A DNA stretch of 48,724 nucleotides from the NCBI GenBank assembly GCA_041690355.1, contig JAWLHK010000029.1, forward strand, positions 1 through 48,724, given 5' to 3'. Under the pieces are notes generated by a model. That model ran no database searches, was not told the DNA's origin, and saw only the letters and a program-made list of their open reading frames with translations. This document shows positions 1 through 9,496 of this stretch, piece by piece. The position numbers and the translations under genes are program-made. This DNA is from JAWLHK01 sp041690355 [NCBI: bacterium]. GTDB lineage: Bacteria > J088 > JAWLBW01. Position 1 is the first letter of the stretch, and each line of letters opens with the position of its first letter.

Positions 1-15
1 CCGTCCGCGGTTTCG

Positions 16-30
16 CCCCCCCCCCCCCCC
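16..30. repeat. C15 homopolymer tract
   Basis: Fifteen consecutive C residues lie about 190 bases before the RCC1 lipoprotein start and about 40 bases before a weak extended -10-like element (TGCATACT, positions 70-77). Such tracts can change length by slippage and alter promoter output. Nothing else is recognisable in bases 1-221. Tract length should be treated with caution because homopolymers are error-prone in sequencing. Confidence 0.8.
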
Positions 31-221
31 GAGCGAGCCGTGGGCGCACGCCGGCCGGGCCGACGAGCCTGCATACTTCCGGGCCGTCCCTCGTCCTTCT
101 CTGCAACGACAACGGAATCCCCCCGAGCGCCGTGACCGTCGATGCCGCACGTAATGAAATCCTTACTCCCTTTTTGGGGAGGTCATGGTACCCTCAATGC
201 TCCTTCCTTTTTGGAGCGTTC

Positions 222-3200
222 ATGTTGACCCGTTTCAAAGTTCTCGCTGGTATCGCCGCGCTGACGACTGCCTGCACCGGTGCCGAAGTTCCCGACAATG
301 GCCAGGCCGCGCAGGAAGTGGCGCGGCAGGAAGCAATCCACGAATTCACCGGGCAGATCGGCGACGTGGTCGCGACCGGTATCACCCTGATGAAACTTTC
401 GGTACTGCAGGCCGAGGGCACGCCGCAGGGCAGCCCGTATGCGTTGCAGGTTCGCCTGCATGACAGCGGCGGCCGGACCTATACGTTCGAGCGCGCCGCC
501 GCGGATCTGCGCTTCATGGCCGACCCCGTCACCGGCGACGGAGCGGTGCGCGAGGAGCGGGTGGACCGCACAGCCTGTGTGGTCTCCGGCGAAGACAGTG
601 GCACCGGGTTGCGCATCAGGACGCAGGGCGACCTTCAGATCATCGATCTGCGCTCGCACGTCGACGCTGACGCAGAGGGTGGCGACGTCGAGGAGTTTTC
701 CTATTACGTGGAGAAGGTCAATCCGAACCAGAACACCGAACCGCAGACCCTGACCGTCGGCGGCCCGGATGGGGAAAACACGGTCGTTGTTGTGGCCTAC
801 GGGCCGCCCACGCAGACAGATACGTCGGCCGGTAAGCAGACGGTCCAGGTCAAGAAGGGAAAGTCAGGTGTGTCGCTTGATCCGGTGCAGATCGCAAGGT
901 ATGAAGAGCCGTATTTCCCGGATCCGATGTTGTTTTCGATTACCGGCGAGCCGGTCCTGATCAAACGCCATAACAACGCGCCGGGGATACGCCCGCTCGA
1001 AGCCGCCGACGTTCTCTATGACAGTGACGAATGCAGCGCCGGCGAGGAAAACGGAGCCGAATTCACGTTGGAGCCCGAGGGCCTCTTCGCCCTCAATACC
1101 ACCGACGCCTCGCGCGATGCGTCGACCATGCAGCTCACGGGCTCCTTGACGACGTCGACTGGCGAGCAGTTGCCGGTCAGTCTGATCGCCACGACGTCGA
1201 ACGGCACCGTGACGGTCGAAGGCGAGGTGGGCGGCACGCAGCAGTCGCAGAAGGATGAACAGCCCACGGCGAGGCCGGCACAATCAGATCTGGATTTCGA
1301 CTCGATTCTCGACGTCGATGACAACTGCCCGTATCATCCCAACGCGCAACAGGTGGACACCGATGGGGACGGTATCGGCAATCCCTGCGACAGGAGCACG
1401 ACCTTCACCCTGACGGTCGCCGAAGGGCCCGCCCACGACGCGCAGCTCGAGCCCGCCGACGGCGTCGTGTCGTTCCGCTTTGCGCTCGCGCCCGACATTG
1501 CCGGGGCCGTTCTGCAGTGCAGCGCGAATCAGGAACCGTTTGCCGACTGCAGCAGCCGCACGTTCTCCCGCGCGTTTCTGCACGGCAGGCATACCTTGAC
1601 CGTCGCGGTGACCCAGGTGCCTTCGAGCGCTTTTCCGGCCGGCGAGGCCCCCGAAGGGGTCAGCGGACGCCTGCAGACCTCGTTCACCGTGGGCGGCCCC
1701 GTGCCTGCGGCGACCCTGAGCGCCATGCCGCCGGCGACCACGACGAGCACCGCGGCGACCTTTGCCTTCACGTGCGACCTGGCCGGCTGCTCCAACGAGT
1801 GCAGCCTTGACGGCGCGGCGTTTGCGGCATGCACGAGTCCGAAAACCTACACGTCCCTCCAGCTTGGGCAGCACACGTTCCGCGTGCGGGCACGCGACGC
1901 CGTCGGTAACCGGCAGGCGAACCCGGCCTCGTATCCGTGGACCGTGGAGGCGGTACCCCCCGATACGACGCCTCCGCAGACGACGATTACCTCGACGTAC
2001 GCCAACGATGCATCGAGCACTTCGCTGACGGTCGAGTTTGCCTGCGACGAGAGCGGATGCACCTTTGAATGCCGCCTCGACAGCGGGACGTTTGCGGCCT
2101 GCACGAGCCCCTTCGTCGCCGTGGTCACGACCGAAGGCGAGCATACGGTGGAGGTGCGGGCCCGCGACGGGGCGGGCAATGCCGATGCGACTCCGGCCTC
2201 GGCGACGTGGACGGTCACGTTTCCCGTTTTTGCCGGCGACGTGACCTTCAGCGTGGCCCCCGGTTACAACAGCAGCTGCGCAGTGAAGAACGGCCTGCTC
2301 TACTGCTGGGGCGAGAATGTGGGGATAGCGTCGACCGCGCCCGCCCAGGTCGGTACGGCGACCGATTGGCGCATGGTTTCGGGCGAAGGCGATACCCGGT
2401 GCGCGCTCAACGAGGCGAATGACCTGTACTGCTGGGGCAGCAATTATAACCGAACGGTCGGCAACAACAGCGATGTCGATGCACCGGCGCCCGTGCAGAT
2501 CGGCGCCGCCGGCGAGTGGCAGAGCGTCTCGGTCGGCTATTCGACCGCCTGCGGCATCAAGACCGACGGCTCGCTCTGGTGCTGGGGGAACAACGGTTCA
2601 GGACAGGCCGGCCAGCCCACGTCGACCGCCATGGTGGCGGCGCCGGCGCAGGTCGGCTCGGCCACCGACTGGGTCAGCATTTCGGCCGACGGGCACTCCT
2701 GCGCCATCAACGGCAGCGGCGAACTGTACTGCTGGGGCCTGAACTACGCCGGTCAGCTCGGCGTGGGCAACACGACCGACACGAGCACGCCGACGCGCGT
2801 GGGCACGGATACCGACTGGGCGCATATTTCGGCGGGGGCCGATCACACCTGCGGCATCAAGACCGGCGGCGCGCTCTGGTGCTGGGGCGATAACACGTCG
2901 GGACAGACGGGGCACGGCTCGGCCCCCTCGAGTCCCGTCCGGGTGGGCACCGACGCAGACTGGCAGACGGTCGCGGCCGGCACGTCGTTCACCTGCGCAC
3001 TGCGCACGGGCGGCACCCTGTGGTGCTGGGGAACGGACACCAGCGGCCAGCTGGGAAATGGCGCCGTGGGGGCCGCGACGGTTCCCGAGAAGATCGGTAC
3101 GGAAACCGGCTGGGTCTCCATCTCGTCGGCCGATTATCACTCGCTCGGCGTGCGTCTCGCGGGGGGCGCTCTTTCGTTCTGGGGCTGGGGCGACAACGCG

Positions 3201-3266
3201 AAGCGGCAGGCCGGCGACACCGCCACGACTCCGCTTCTCGCACCGTACGAAAACCTGCTGGATTGA
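222..3266 (+). CDS. RCC1-repeat surface lipoprotein with thrombospondin type 3 and Ig-like segments
   Basis: A 1014-aa protein. I chose the ATG at 222 because a GGAG site lies five bases upstream and it gives a lipoprotein signal (LTTAC, Cys18); an upstream in-frame start at 132 has neither. In order: an unrecognised N-terminal region (about 20-370); a thrombospondin type 3 calcium-binding stretch with D-x-D-x-D-G repeats near 385-420; three Ig-like modules with paired cysteines (about 430-680); and seven RCC1-type blades to the C-terminus. Blades 1-6 each carry a Cys about 10-12 residues before a (W/Y)CWG motif; blade 7 has lost both cysteines. This suggests an outer-membrane or surface beta-propeller. 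Binding partner unknown. It is monocistronic and followed by a strong terminator. Confidence 0.88.
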   Translation: MLTRFKVLAGIAALTTACTGAEVPDNGQAAQEVARQEAIHEFTGQIGDVVATGITLMKLSVLQAEGTPQGSPYALQVRLHDSGGRTYTFERAAADLRFMADPVTGDGAVREERVDRTACVVSGEDSGTGLRIRTQGDLQIIDLRSHVDADAEGGDVEEFSYYVEKVNPNQNTEPQTLTVGGPDGENTVVVVAYGPPTQTDTSAGKQTVQVKKGKSGVSLDPVQIARYEEPYFPDPMLFSITGEPVLIKRHNNAPGIRPLEAADVLYDSDECSAGEENGAEFTLEPEGLFALNTTDASRDASTMQLTGSLTTSTGEQLPVSLIATTSNGTVTVEGEVGGTQQSQKDEQPTARPAQSDLDFDSILDVDDNCPYHPNAQQVDTDGDGIGNPCDRSTTFTLTVAEGPAHDAQLEPADGVVSFRFALAPDIAGAVLQCSANQEPFADCSSRTFSRAFLHGRHTLTVAVTQVPSSAFPAGEAPEGVSGRLQTSFTVGGPVPAATLSAMPPATTTSTAATFAFTCDLAGCSNECSLDGAAFAACTSPKTYTSLQLGQHTFRVRARDAVGNRQANPASYPWTVEAVPPDTTPPQTTITSTYANDASSTSLTVEFACDESGCTFECRLDSGTFAACTSPFVAVVTTEGEHTVEVRARDGAGNADATPASATWTVTFPVFAGDVTFSVAPGYNSSCAVKNGLLYCWGENVGIASTAPAQVGTATDWRMVSGEGDTRCALNEANDLYCWGSNYNRTVGNNSDVDAPAPVQIGAAGEWQSVSVGYSTACGIKTDGSLWCWGNNGSGQAGQPTSTAMVAAPAQVGSATDWVSISADGHSCAINGSGELYCWGLNYAGQLGVGNTTDTSTPTRVGTDTDWAHISAGADHTCGIKTGGALWCWGDNTSGQTGHGSAPSSPVRVGTDADWQTVAAGTSFTCALRTGGTLWCWGTDTSGQLGNGAVGAATVPEKIGTETGWVSISSADYHSLGVRLAGGALSFWGWGDNAKRQAGDTATTPLLAPYENLLD

Positions 3267-3298
3267 CGCTCGCGACAATCTGCGGGCAGCGCGCTTCA

Positions 3299-3330
3299 AG
3301 CCCCCTCGCCATCGGCGAGGGGGCTTTTTT
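3299..3330 (+). terminator. Rho-independent terminator after the RCC1 lipoprotein gene
   Basis: A perfect 12-bp stem (AGCCCCCTCGCC pairing with GGCGAGGGGGCT) with a 3-base ATC loop is followed by a run of Ts. It lies 33 bases after the stop codon and before the convergent lipoprotein gene. Confidence 0.93.
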
Positions 3331-3506
3331 GTGGTGCGCGCGGGCATCACCCCCAAAGCGTGGAGGCTCGGAGGAATCCGCGCGAAGCCGTGGATTCCGG
3401 CTTGCCGGGCACGACTTCACCGCCGGCTCGGCGCGGTCGCTGCGCCGCCTCCCCGGATGCCGCAACCCCGGAGAGGAAACGCCTCTCCGGGACCACCCAG
3501 CGCGGC

Positions 3507-6500
3507 TCAAGGCGAACAGCTGCCCGGCGCGCCGAGGTGCAGCACGTCATGGCGGTTCGTTTCGACCAGCCCGCCCTGCTGCGGAGCGCCTGCCGCAATG
3601 TAAACGCTGCTTCCGCAGGCGATGGCCTGTGTGCCGTGTCTCGCCTCGGGCATCTCCGGCAAGGTGCGCCAGAGCAGGGTCGCCGGATCGAATGCCTCGA
3701 CCGTCGCATAGGCCTGCCCGTGCCCTTCGCCCCCCAGGACGAGAACCTCGCCGCCGACAAGAACCGTCATGGCGCCGGCGCGCTGGGTCGGCAGGCCGAC
3801 GTTCAAGGTCGACCAGGTGCCGCTCCCGAAATCGTAGACGTCAATCTCCGGGATGGTGGCGTAGAAGTCATTGCCCTGCACACGGCCGCCGATGGCATAG
3901 AGTTTGCCGTCATGGACGGCCGCGTGGAAGTGGTTGCGCGCCCGCGGCATGTCGGGCAGGCTCTGCCAGGCGTTGCTCGCGGGATGGTAGACATCGAACA
4001 GGGCGACCGGCGCACCCTCATGGCCGGTGCCGCTCAAGGTATCCTGCAGGCCGCCCGCGACGTAGATACTGCCCTGGTAAACAGCTGCGCCACTGCTCCC
4101 GCGTGCCCGCCCCGACAGGAACGATGCGCCCTGACTCCACGTGTTGGCGAGGGGATCGTAGATGTAAACCGTACTTACCTGGTGGTCTGGATAGGGGCCG
4201 GCCAGCGCGCCGATGACATAAATTTTTCCGCCCGTCGCAACGGCCTGGGCATGGTGGAGCTCGGTTGGCAGCGAGGCCGCGGTTGTCCACGTGTCGGTGG
4301 CCGGGTCGTAGACTTCGTGCAGCAGAGTGTTGCGTCCGCCGAGCAGGTGGAGTTTGCCGTTTACCGCGACATAGGAAACTTCATGCCGTTCGAGGCCGGC
4401 CGCCGCCAGCGATTGCCACGTCGGCGTGATGCTCGCGTCCGGATCGATCACGACCAGGTCGTCGAAGTGCACGGCGGCCGAGATCGACGAAGTGTTGATG
4501 ACCCGTATGCCGAAGGTACCGGCCTGTTGCAGGCCGGTGGTTGAATCCTGGCTCTCAACCGCCCAGGCGGTCTCCTGGGTGCCCGTCTTCCACGCCTTGG
4601 CCCGCAGGGTCGTCGGCGAGGCGCCTTCGGCCTGAATCCGGAGGGTGACGGGCTCATTGGCCTGCACGGTCAGGAGGGGACCCACGTCGGCGAACAGGAA
4701 GCTGTGATCCTGACGCTGGCCGCGCAGGAATACCTGACCGTTCGCATCGACCCAGACGCCGACGCGGAAATAGGCGCCGCTGCTCTGCCGGCGGATCACC
4801 AGGTAGGCGAAGTTGCCGCCGCCCCCTTGCGGCAGAGCAGACCAGCTGACCGTAACCTTGGCATCCGGATCGCTGACTGTCGTGGTGCCGAGCTGCAGAA
4901 GGCGTTCGCCGTCGCCCGCCGTGGCCTGCACCCCTCCTTTGTTGCCGTCGACGGAAAGGGCCGAGGTGGGGCCCCCCAGTACCGACCACGGCCCGCCGAC
5001 GTCGGCCAGGCCCCAGCCGCCGGCCACCGTGCGGGTGAACGTGTCGTTCGCGACGGTGGCCCCCTGCGATTGCTCTTCGTAGACCTGCATGAAGTCCCAC
5101 GTGCCGGGGAAGGTGGCCGGCCCACCCGACGTCGAGAGGATGCCCACCGCGAGCCCGGTGGCCGCCGTGAACCAGCCGGGGGGTACCGTGAGGGCAGCCC
5201 CCAGCGTGACGGGTGTACCCGTAACTCCGCCGGCGGTTACCGTATACCAGGGCTGTACCGTGCCGAGGGCAGGGTCGACGGTCAGATAGAGATCGACGTA
5301 GTCGGGACCGGGAAGGGCGACCCCGTGGGTGACGGTGCCCGAGACCTGGCCCTCGATTTCCTTCAGCGCCTGGATGCCGCCGCTGCCGCCGTTGGCGGTG
5401 ACGACGACCTTGACGTAGTTGTCCTGGTCGCCTGTGCCGATGAAAAGGCCCAGTGACTGGTTGCCTTCGGGCGTCACGCCGTTGAAGGGCCCCACGATGC
5501 GCGTACGCGCCGTGAACACGCCGACTTCACTCGGGGCGGCGTGGACGCCGAACTGGAAGCCATACTGCTGCGAGTTGGCCGACCCCAGGGCGTCGCCTGC
5601 GGGAACGGCATCGACCGTCAGGACGCCGGCGGCGCCGCCCGCCGTGATATCGGCCTTGTCGAAGAGGGTCGCATAGTCGTCGACGCCGTTGCTCATGAGA
5701 CCGGTGTAGCCGAGGTTCAGCAGACCGCCGGGATTCGGGGCGTCGTTCTCCCAGGTGTACTCGACGGGCAGCCAGGTGTTCATGCCGTTGGCTGGATCGA
5801 TGGCGAAGGGGTCGACGATGTCGGCCAGGCCGTCATTGTCGTCGTCGGGGTCGTTCAGGTCGGAGACGAGGTCGTTGTCCCAGTCGGCAGGCACGTCGGC
5901 CGAAGAACAGGGGCTCGTTCCGTTGTCGATTTCGTCGGCGTTCGAGTAGCCGTCTCCGTCTTCGTCGATGCCGGGGTCGTCGACGCCGGAACAGGTCGCT
6001 CCCCCCGTTTCGTAGTCGTTCGGTTCGAAGACATGGATGATACCGGTGGCGAGATCGGCCACCCAGATGGTGCCGGGAAAAATGCCGTCGTCGCCGAGCG
6101 CGGTGACGTCGAGAGGATTCTGGCCCACCGACGAGAAGATCGGTGCATCGGAGACAATGGCCGTTCCGCTTGCATTGCGCTCGATGCGGTAAATCGTGTT
6201 GTAGACATAGCCCGCGGCGAGCAGATCGCCCTTCATGGCGCCGCCGAAGTTACTCGCCGTGTATTCGGCGAGACCGTTGGTCGACGAGGGGAAGGTCGTG
6301 AGTGAGCCGGCCTCCCAGGGCATCAGGTAGTCGCATTCGATGGGGTTCGATGTCGGCACCGGCGATTGGGGATTCGAGAGGTTGAACATGTTGGCGCTGT
6401 TGCCGCGCGTGGGGTTGGGGTGGCCGCCGTAGTAGCCGGGCCCCGAAATGTAGTGAAGCGAGTCGCCGACGGTCGAGCCGGGTTCATTCACTTCGTTCGT

Positions 6501-9161
6501 ACAGTTGCCACCGGGCCCCTCGTTGACGGGAACCTCGCCCCAGCCGCCGTTCGGGCCGTTGTCGATGGTGTAGAGCTGACCGCTCTCGGTGAGCACGATG
6601 TCGTAGGGGTTGCGGAAGCCCGGGGCGTAGACCTGGACGGGGCCCCCCGGCACGATGACGGCCTGATTCTTGCCGTCGTTGCCCCCGAAGGGGTCGTTCT
6701 CGTCGTTGATGCCCGGCCGGTCTTCGTCGTCGAGGGTCGGCAGGTCGTAGGTCGTGTTGCCGATGGCGGCGAGATCGACGGAGAGAATGGCCGCCGCGTA
6801 GGCATACTCGGGCAACTTGGCGAAGTTGTGAGAGGGGGCGCCCTTATTCGTGTTTCCCCCATGGGCGATGTAGAGGATCTGGCCGGTTGCGTCGAGCGTC
6901 ATGCCGTTGGCGGTGTGGTTTTCTTCGGACCGGGGAAGTCCGCGCACGAGATCGAGCTTGGTCCACGTCGTGCCTGTCCACGTCAGTCGCGAGAGCACGC
7001 CCGAGTTGGTGTCGAGGTTCAGGTCGGTGCCGTCGGGACCCGCCCCTATGCGGGGATCACTCGAGGTGACGTAGATGACCGGGTTCAATGCCGTGCCCGC
7101 GACGAGAATGCCGGTGACGAGACGCGAGGTGACGCCCGGATTGGGGCTGCCGTCGTCGTTGTGGTTCGGCATGTTGTAGATGCTGTCGATCGTCTCCTGG
7201 TCGATGACGGTATAGCTGTTGGCGGCGGCCCGGTCGACGGTATAGATGTGAATGATGCCGGTGAAATCGGCGACGTAGAGGCGGCCGTCGGGGCCGAACT
7301 GCAGCGAGCTCGGGTGACCGGCCGCGGCTCCCTGAAGGGCGCTCTTGCCGAAGCCGACCGGGATGATATCGACTCCGTTGCCCGCGAGGGGAATATTAAG
7401 CGGTCCGTTTTCGCCGTCATGGGTGACGTACAGCGTGCCTGCATACGGGGCGATGGCGCCCGGTGTGAAGGTCACGGTGGCGAACACGGACGCGCCCGGA
7501 TCAAGCAGGGTGCCCGACGGGTCGGACGTCAGGCTGAAGGCCGGGTCGCTGCCGACGAGCTGCACGTCAGTGACCGTGAGCGGCTGCGCTCCGGTGTTCA
7601 TGAGCAGCACGAATTTGCTCGCGCTGCCGCCTGCGTCGACGTCGCCGAAGTCGATGCTCGAAGGCGAAGGCGAGAGGTAGCCGGGCTGGTCGGCCGGCGG
7701 CAGAATCTCGATGGCTTTGATGGCCGGGTTTTCAACGTTGTGCAGCAGTGTGATGTCGATCGAGCTGTCGGCGACGACGGTGAACTCGTGTACGACGCCT
7801 GCATCGCCGCCCACATCAGCGGCGATATCGTAGTCGGCGAGAACGGTCTGGCCCTCGATGGCGACGGAGAAGACGCGCGCCCCCGGCGCCTGGGTGCCGA
7901 CGTAGATGTCTGCGAAGTAGAGGCGCACCCTATAGGTGTCGGCGACGACCGGAAAGCTCCACGTCATCTCCGGCGACGCACCGCCGTCCCACCGTTCGGT
8001 CTGAAACAGGGTCATCGGCGTGCCGGCGGGTATGGAGGGATCGCTCATGTCGATGCTGTTGGCGGTCGCGTACGTGGTGTTGCCCGTCTCTGCGGCGTTT
8101 CCATACGGCGAGGGCGCCGTCGCCGTGTCGGCGGCCCAGTCTTCGACGGCGGGTCCGCCCGCGTTGACGCGGTAGATTGGCATTCCCCAGGCGCCTTCAC
8201 TCTGCCCGGTGAGGGAGATGAGCAGGGGCGAGGCGTCGCTGTTGTAGGCGATCTGCAGGGTCGCATCGTAGGCGCCCGACGACGCCGGCGCAAAGGTGAC
8301 CGTCAGATGCGCCGTGCGCCCGGGGGCGACGGTCGCCGTGTCGGGACTTCCGGCGCTGAAGGCGCTCGCACCGGTTCCGCTCACGAGCACGGATTCGATG
8401 GTGACCGATTCGGCCGAAGGGTTGCTGAGGGCGACGCTGAGGGTCGCGCTGTCGCCGGCGGGCACGGAACCGAAGTCGAGCAGCGTCGGCGCCGCTTCAA
8501 GCGTGCAGGCGGTGCACGGTTCTGCAGGGAGCGTGAGAACCTCGAGGGCCTTCAGGGCCGGGTTTTCTATCTTGTGCCCGAAAACGATGTCGAGCGAGGC
8601 GTCGGCAGCGACCTCGAACGACCGCATGATGCCGTTGTTGGCGCCGGCCGCGGCATAGACGTCGAAGTCCTGGAGCACGGTCTGCCCCTCGATGAAGACA
8701 TCGAAGGTACGGGCCCCGGCAGACATGGCGCCGGTATAGATCTCTGCGAAGTAGAGGCGTACCTCGTAGTTGCCCGCCTGCACGGGCAGGTTCCAGTGCA
8801 TCTCGGGTTCGCTGAGGGGATCCCAGCGCTCGGTCTGAAAAATTCCGGCCGGGGTGCCGGCCGGCAGCGAGGGGTCGCTGGTTCCGATGGCGTCCCAGAC
8901 CTGAAAGGTGTTGGTGTCGGCGCTGTTGACGTACGGCGACGGTGAGGCAGACGAGTCGGCACTCCAGCCATCGGGAAGCGCCGGACCGCCGACATTGATC
9001 CGGTAGAGGAGGCCAGGGGCTGCAAGCGCATGAACATCCTGTCGGTCGGCTTCCTGCACCGTGCGTAGTCTGGTCGGCGTCTCGTCGTCGCCGCAGGCAG
9101 TCAGGGCGGCAAGCAGGCCGCACAGGGTCATGGAAAGCAGAGGCGTCTTGAATCGGGGCAT
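3507..9161 (-). CDS. Giant lipoprotein with malectin, ASH, beta-propeller, TSP3-like and Kelch domains
   Basis: A 1884-aa protein. The ATG at 9161 follows a GAGAGGA site and starts a lipoprotein signal (LTAC, Cys23); the open frame extends upstream to 9362 without support. Domains in order: malectin (about 40-190), ASH/HYDIN-type Ig domain (about 195-295), a second malectin (about 300-450), a second ASH (about 455-560), a glucose/sorbosone-dehydrogenase or NHL-like propeller (about 570-990), a D-rich calcium-loop stretch (about 1010-1075), lectin-like beta-sandwich segments (about 1090-1540), and Kelch repeats with paired Gly-Gly to the end. Malectin and lectin-like modules imply carbohydrate binding at the cell surface, which fits the adjacent EPS locus. 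I see no enzymatic active site I can name. Substrate is unknown. Confidence 0.88.
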   Translation of the reverse strand: MPRFKTPLLSMTLCGLLAALTACGDDETPTRLRTVQEADRQDVHALAAPGLLYRINVGGPALPDGWSADSSASPSPYVNSADTNTFQVWDAIGTSDPSLPAGTPAGIFQTERWDPLSEPEMHWNLPVQAGNYEVRLYFAEIYTGAMSAGARTFDVFIEGQTVLQDFDVYAAAGANNGIMRSFEVAADASLDIVFGHKIENPALKALEVLTLPAEPCTACTLEAAPTLLDFGSVPAGDSATLSVALSNPSAESVTIESVLVSGTGASAFSAGSPDTATVAPGRTAHLTVTFAPASSGAYDATLQIAYNSDASPLLISLTGQSEGAWGMPIYRVNAGGPAVEDWAADTATAPSPYGNAAETGNTTYATANSIDMSDPSIPAGTPMTLFQTERWDGGASPEMTWSFPVVADTYRVRLYFADIYVGTQAPGARVFSVAIEGQTVLADYDIAADVGGDAGVVHEFTVVADSSIDITLLHNVENPAIKAIEILPPADQPGYLSPSPSSIDFGDVDAGGSASKFVLLMNTGAQPLTVTDVQLVGSDPAFSLTSDPSGTLLDPGASVFATVTFTPGAIAPYAGTLYVTHDGENGPLNIPLAGNGVDIIPVGFGKSALQGAAAGHPSSLQFGPDGRLYVADFTGIIHIYTVDRAAANSYTVIDQETIDSIYNMPNHNDDGSPNPGVTSRLVTGILVAGTALNPVIYVTSSDPRIGAGPDGTDLNLDTNSGVLSRLTWTGTTWTKLDLVRGLPRSEENHTANGMTLDATGQILYIAHGGNTNKGAPSHNFAKLPEYAYAAAILSVDLAAIGNTTYDLPTLDDEDRPGINDENDPFGGNDGKNQAVIVPGGPVQVYAPGFRNPYDIVLTESGQLYTIDNGPNGGWGEVPVNEGPGGNCTNEVNEPGSTVGDSLHYISGPGYYGGHPNPTRGNSANMFNLSNPQSPVPTSNPIECDYLMPWEAGSLTTFPSSTNGLAEYTASNFGGAMKGDLLAAGYVYNTIYRIERNASGTAIVSDAPIFSSVGQNPLDVTALGDDGIFPGTIWVADLATGIIHVFEPNDYETGGATCSGVDDPGIDEDGDGYSNADEIDNGTSPCSSADVPADWDNDLVSDLNDPDDDNDGLADIVDPFAIDPANGMNTWLPVEYTWENDAPNPGGLLNLGYTGLMSNGVDDYATLFDKADITAGGAAGVLTVDAVPAGDALGSANSQQYGFQFGVHAAPSEVGVFTARTRIVGPFNGVTPEGNQSLGLFIGTGDQDNYVKVVVTANGGSGGIQALKEIEGQVSGTVTHGVALPGPDYVDLYLTVDPALGTVQPWYTVTAGGVTGTPVTLGAALTVPPGWFTAATGLAVGILSTSGGPATFPGTWDFMQVYEEQSQGATVANDTFTRTVAGGWGLADVGGPWSVLGGPTSALSVDGNKGGVQATAGDGERLLQLGTTTVSDPDAKVTVSWSALPQGGGGNFAYLVIRRQSSGAYFRVGVWVDANGQVFLRGQRQDHSFLFADVGPLLTVQANEPVTLRIQAEGASPTTLRAKAWKTGTQETAWAVESQDSTTGLQQAGTFGIRVINTSSISAAVHFDDLVVIDPDASITPTWQSLAAAGLERHEVSYVAVNGKLHLLGGRNTLLHEVYDPATDTWTTAASLPTELHHAQAVATGGKIYVIGALAGPYPDHQVSTVYIYDPLANTWSQGASFLSGRARGSSGAAVYQGSIYVAGGLQDTLSGTGHEGAPVALFDVYHPASNAWQSLPDMPRARNHFHAAVHDGKLYAIGGRVQGNDFYATIPEIDVYDFGSGTWSTLNVGLPTQRAGAMTVLVGGEVLVLGGEGHGQAYATVEAFDPATLLWRTLPEMPEARHGTQAIACGSSVYIAAGAPQQGGLVETNRHDVLHLGAPGSCSP

Positions 9162-9249
9162 CCGTTTTCTTCCTCTCAAGCGGAGTTCAGGGCTGGCGAC
9201 CGGGCGCGCGATCAGAAAGGGGGCCATCAGGCGGTGGGCAGCCTTTACG

Positions 9250-9262
9250 TCCACTCTACTGC
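9250..9262 (-). promoter_or_regulatory. Putative promoter element of the malectin/Kelch lipoprotein gene
   Basis: On the minus strand the sequence reads GCAGTAGAGTGGA, with a -10-like TAGAGT. The following bases (GTGGACGTAA) nearly match those after the element at 26741-26753. It lies about 90 bases before the ATG. No good -35 hexamer is visible. Assigned by similarity to the other EPS-region elements. Confidence 0.35.
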
Positions 9263-9469
9263 GAAGGCGCTCGGTCTCCAGCTTCGTGGAAAGGGGCTGC
9301 AACGCTACGCTACGCACCCCCGTTGACATGGCCGGGACGGGGGTGGTAGACGCCGGTTTCAATTCCCGATCCGTTCCCGAGCCGGATCCCCGCTCCCTGA
9401 TCCTCGATCCGCGGAACCTGCATCCTTGTCGCCAGGCGTGGTTGGGCTTAGGATCGGAGCAGGAGATCC

Positions 9470-9481
9470 ATATACGTATAT
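9470..9481. promoter_or_regulatory. AT-rich perfect palindrome ahead of a GT2 gene
   Basis: ATATACGTATAT is a perfect 12-bp palindrome 15 bases before the ATG at 9497, in an otherwise GC-rich 335-base divergent spacer (9162-9496). It may be an operator or hold a -10-like TATACG. No convincing -35 was found. The rest of the spacer holds no gene. Confidence 0.35.
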
Positions 9482-9496
9482 CGGAAAGGGGCAGCG

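Noticed and set aside
3020-4544. Plus-strand frames between the two lipoprotein genes
   Set aside because: They run through the terminator and antisense to the Kelch region; no domain recognised.
6366-8945. 859-aa plus-strand open frame
   Set aside because: Antisense to the giant malectin/Kelch lipoprotein; Val, Gly and Arg-rich composition typical of GC-rich shadow frames, no ribosome site.
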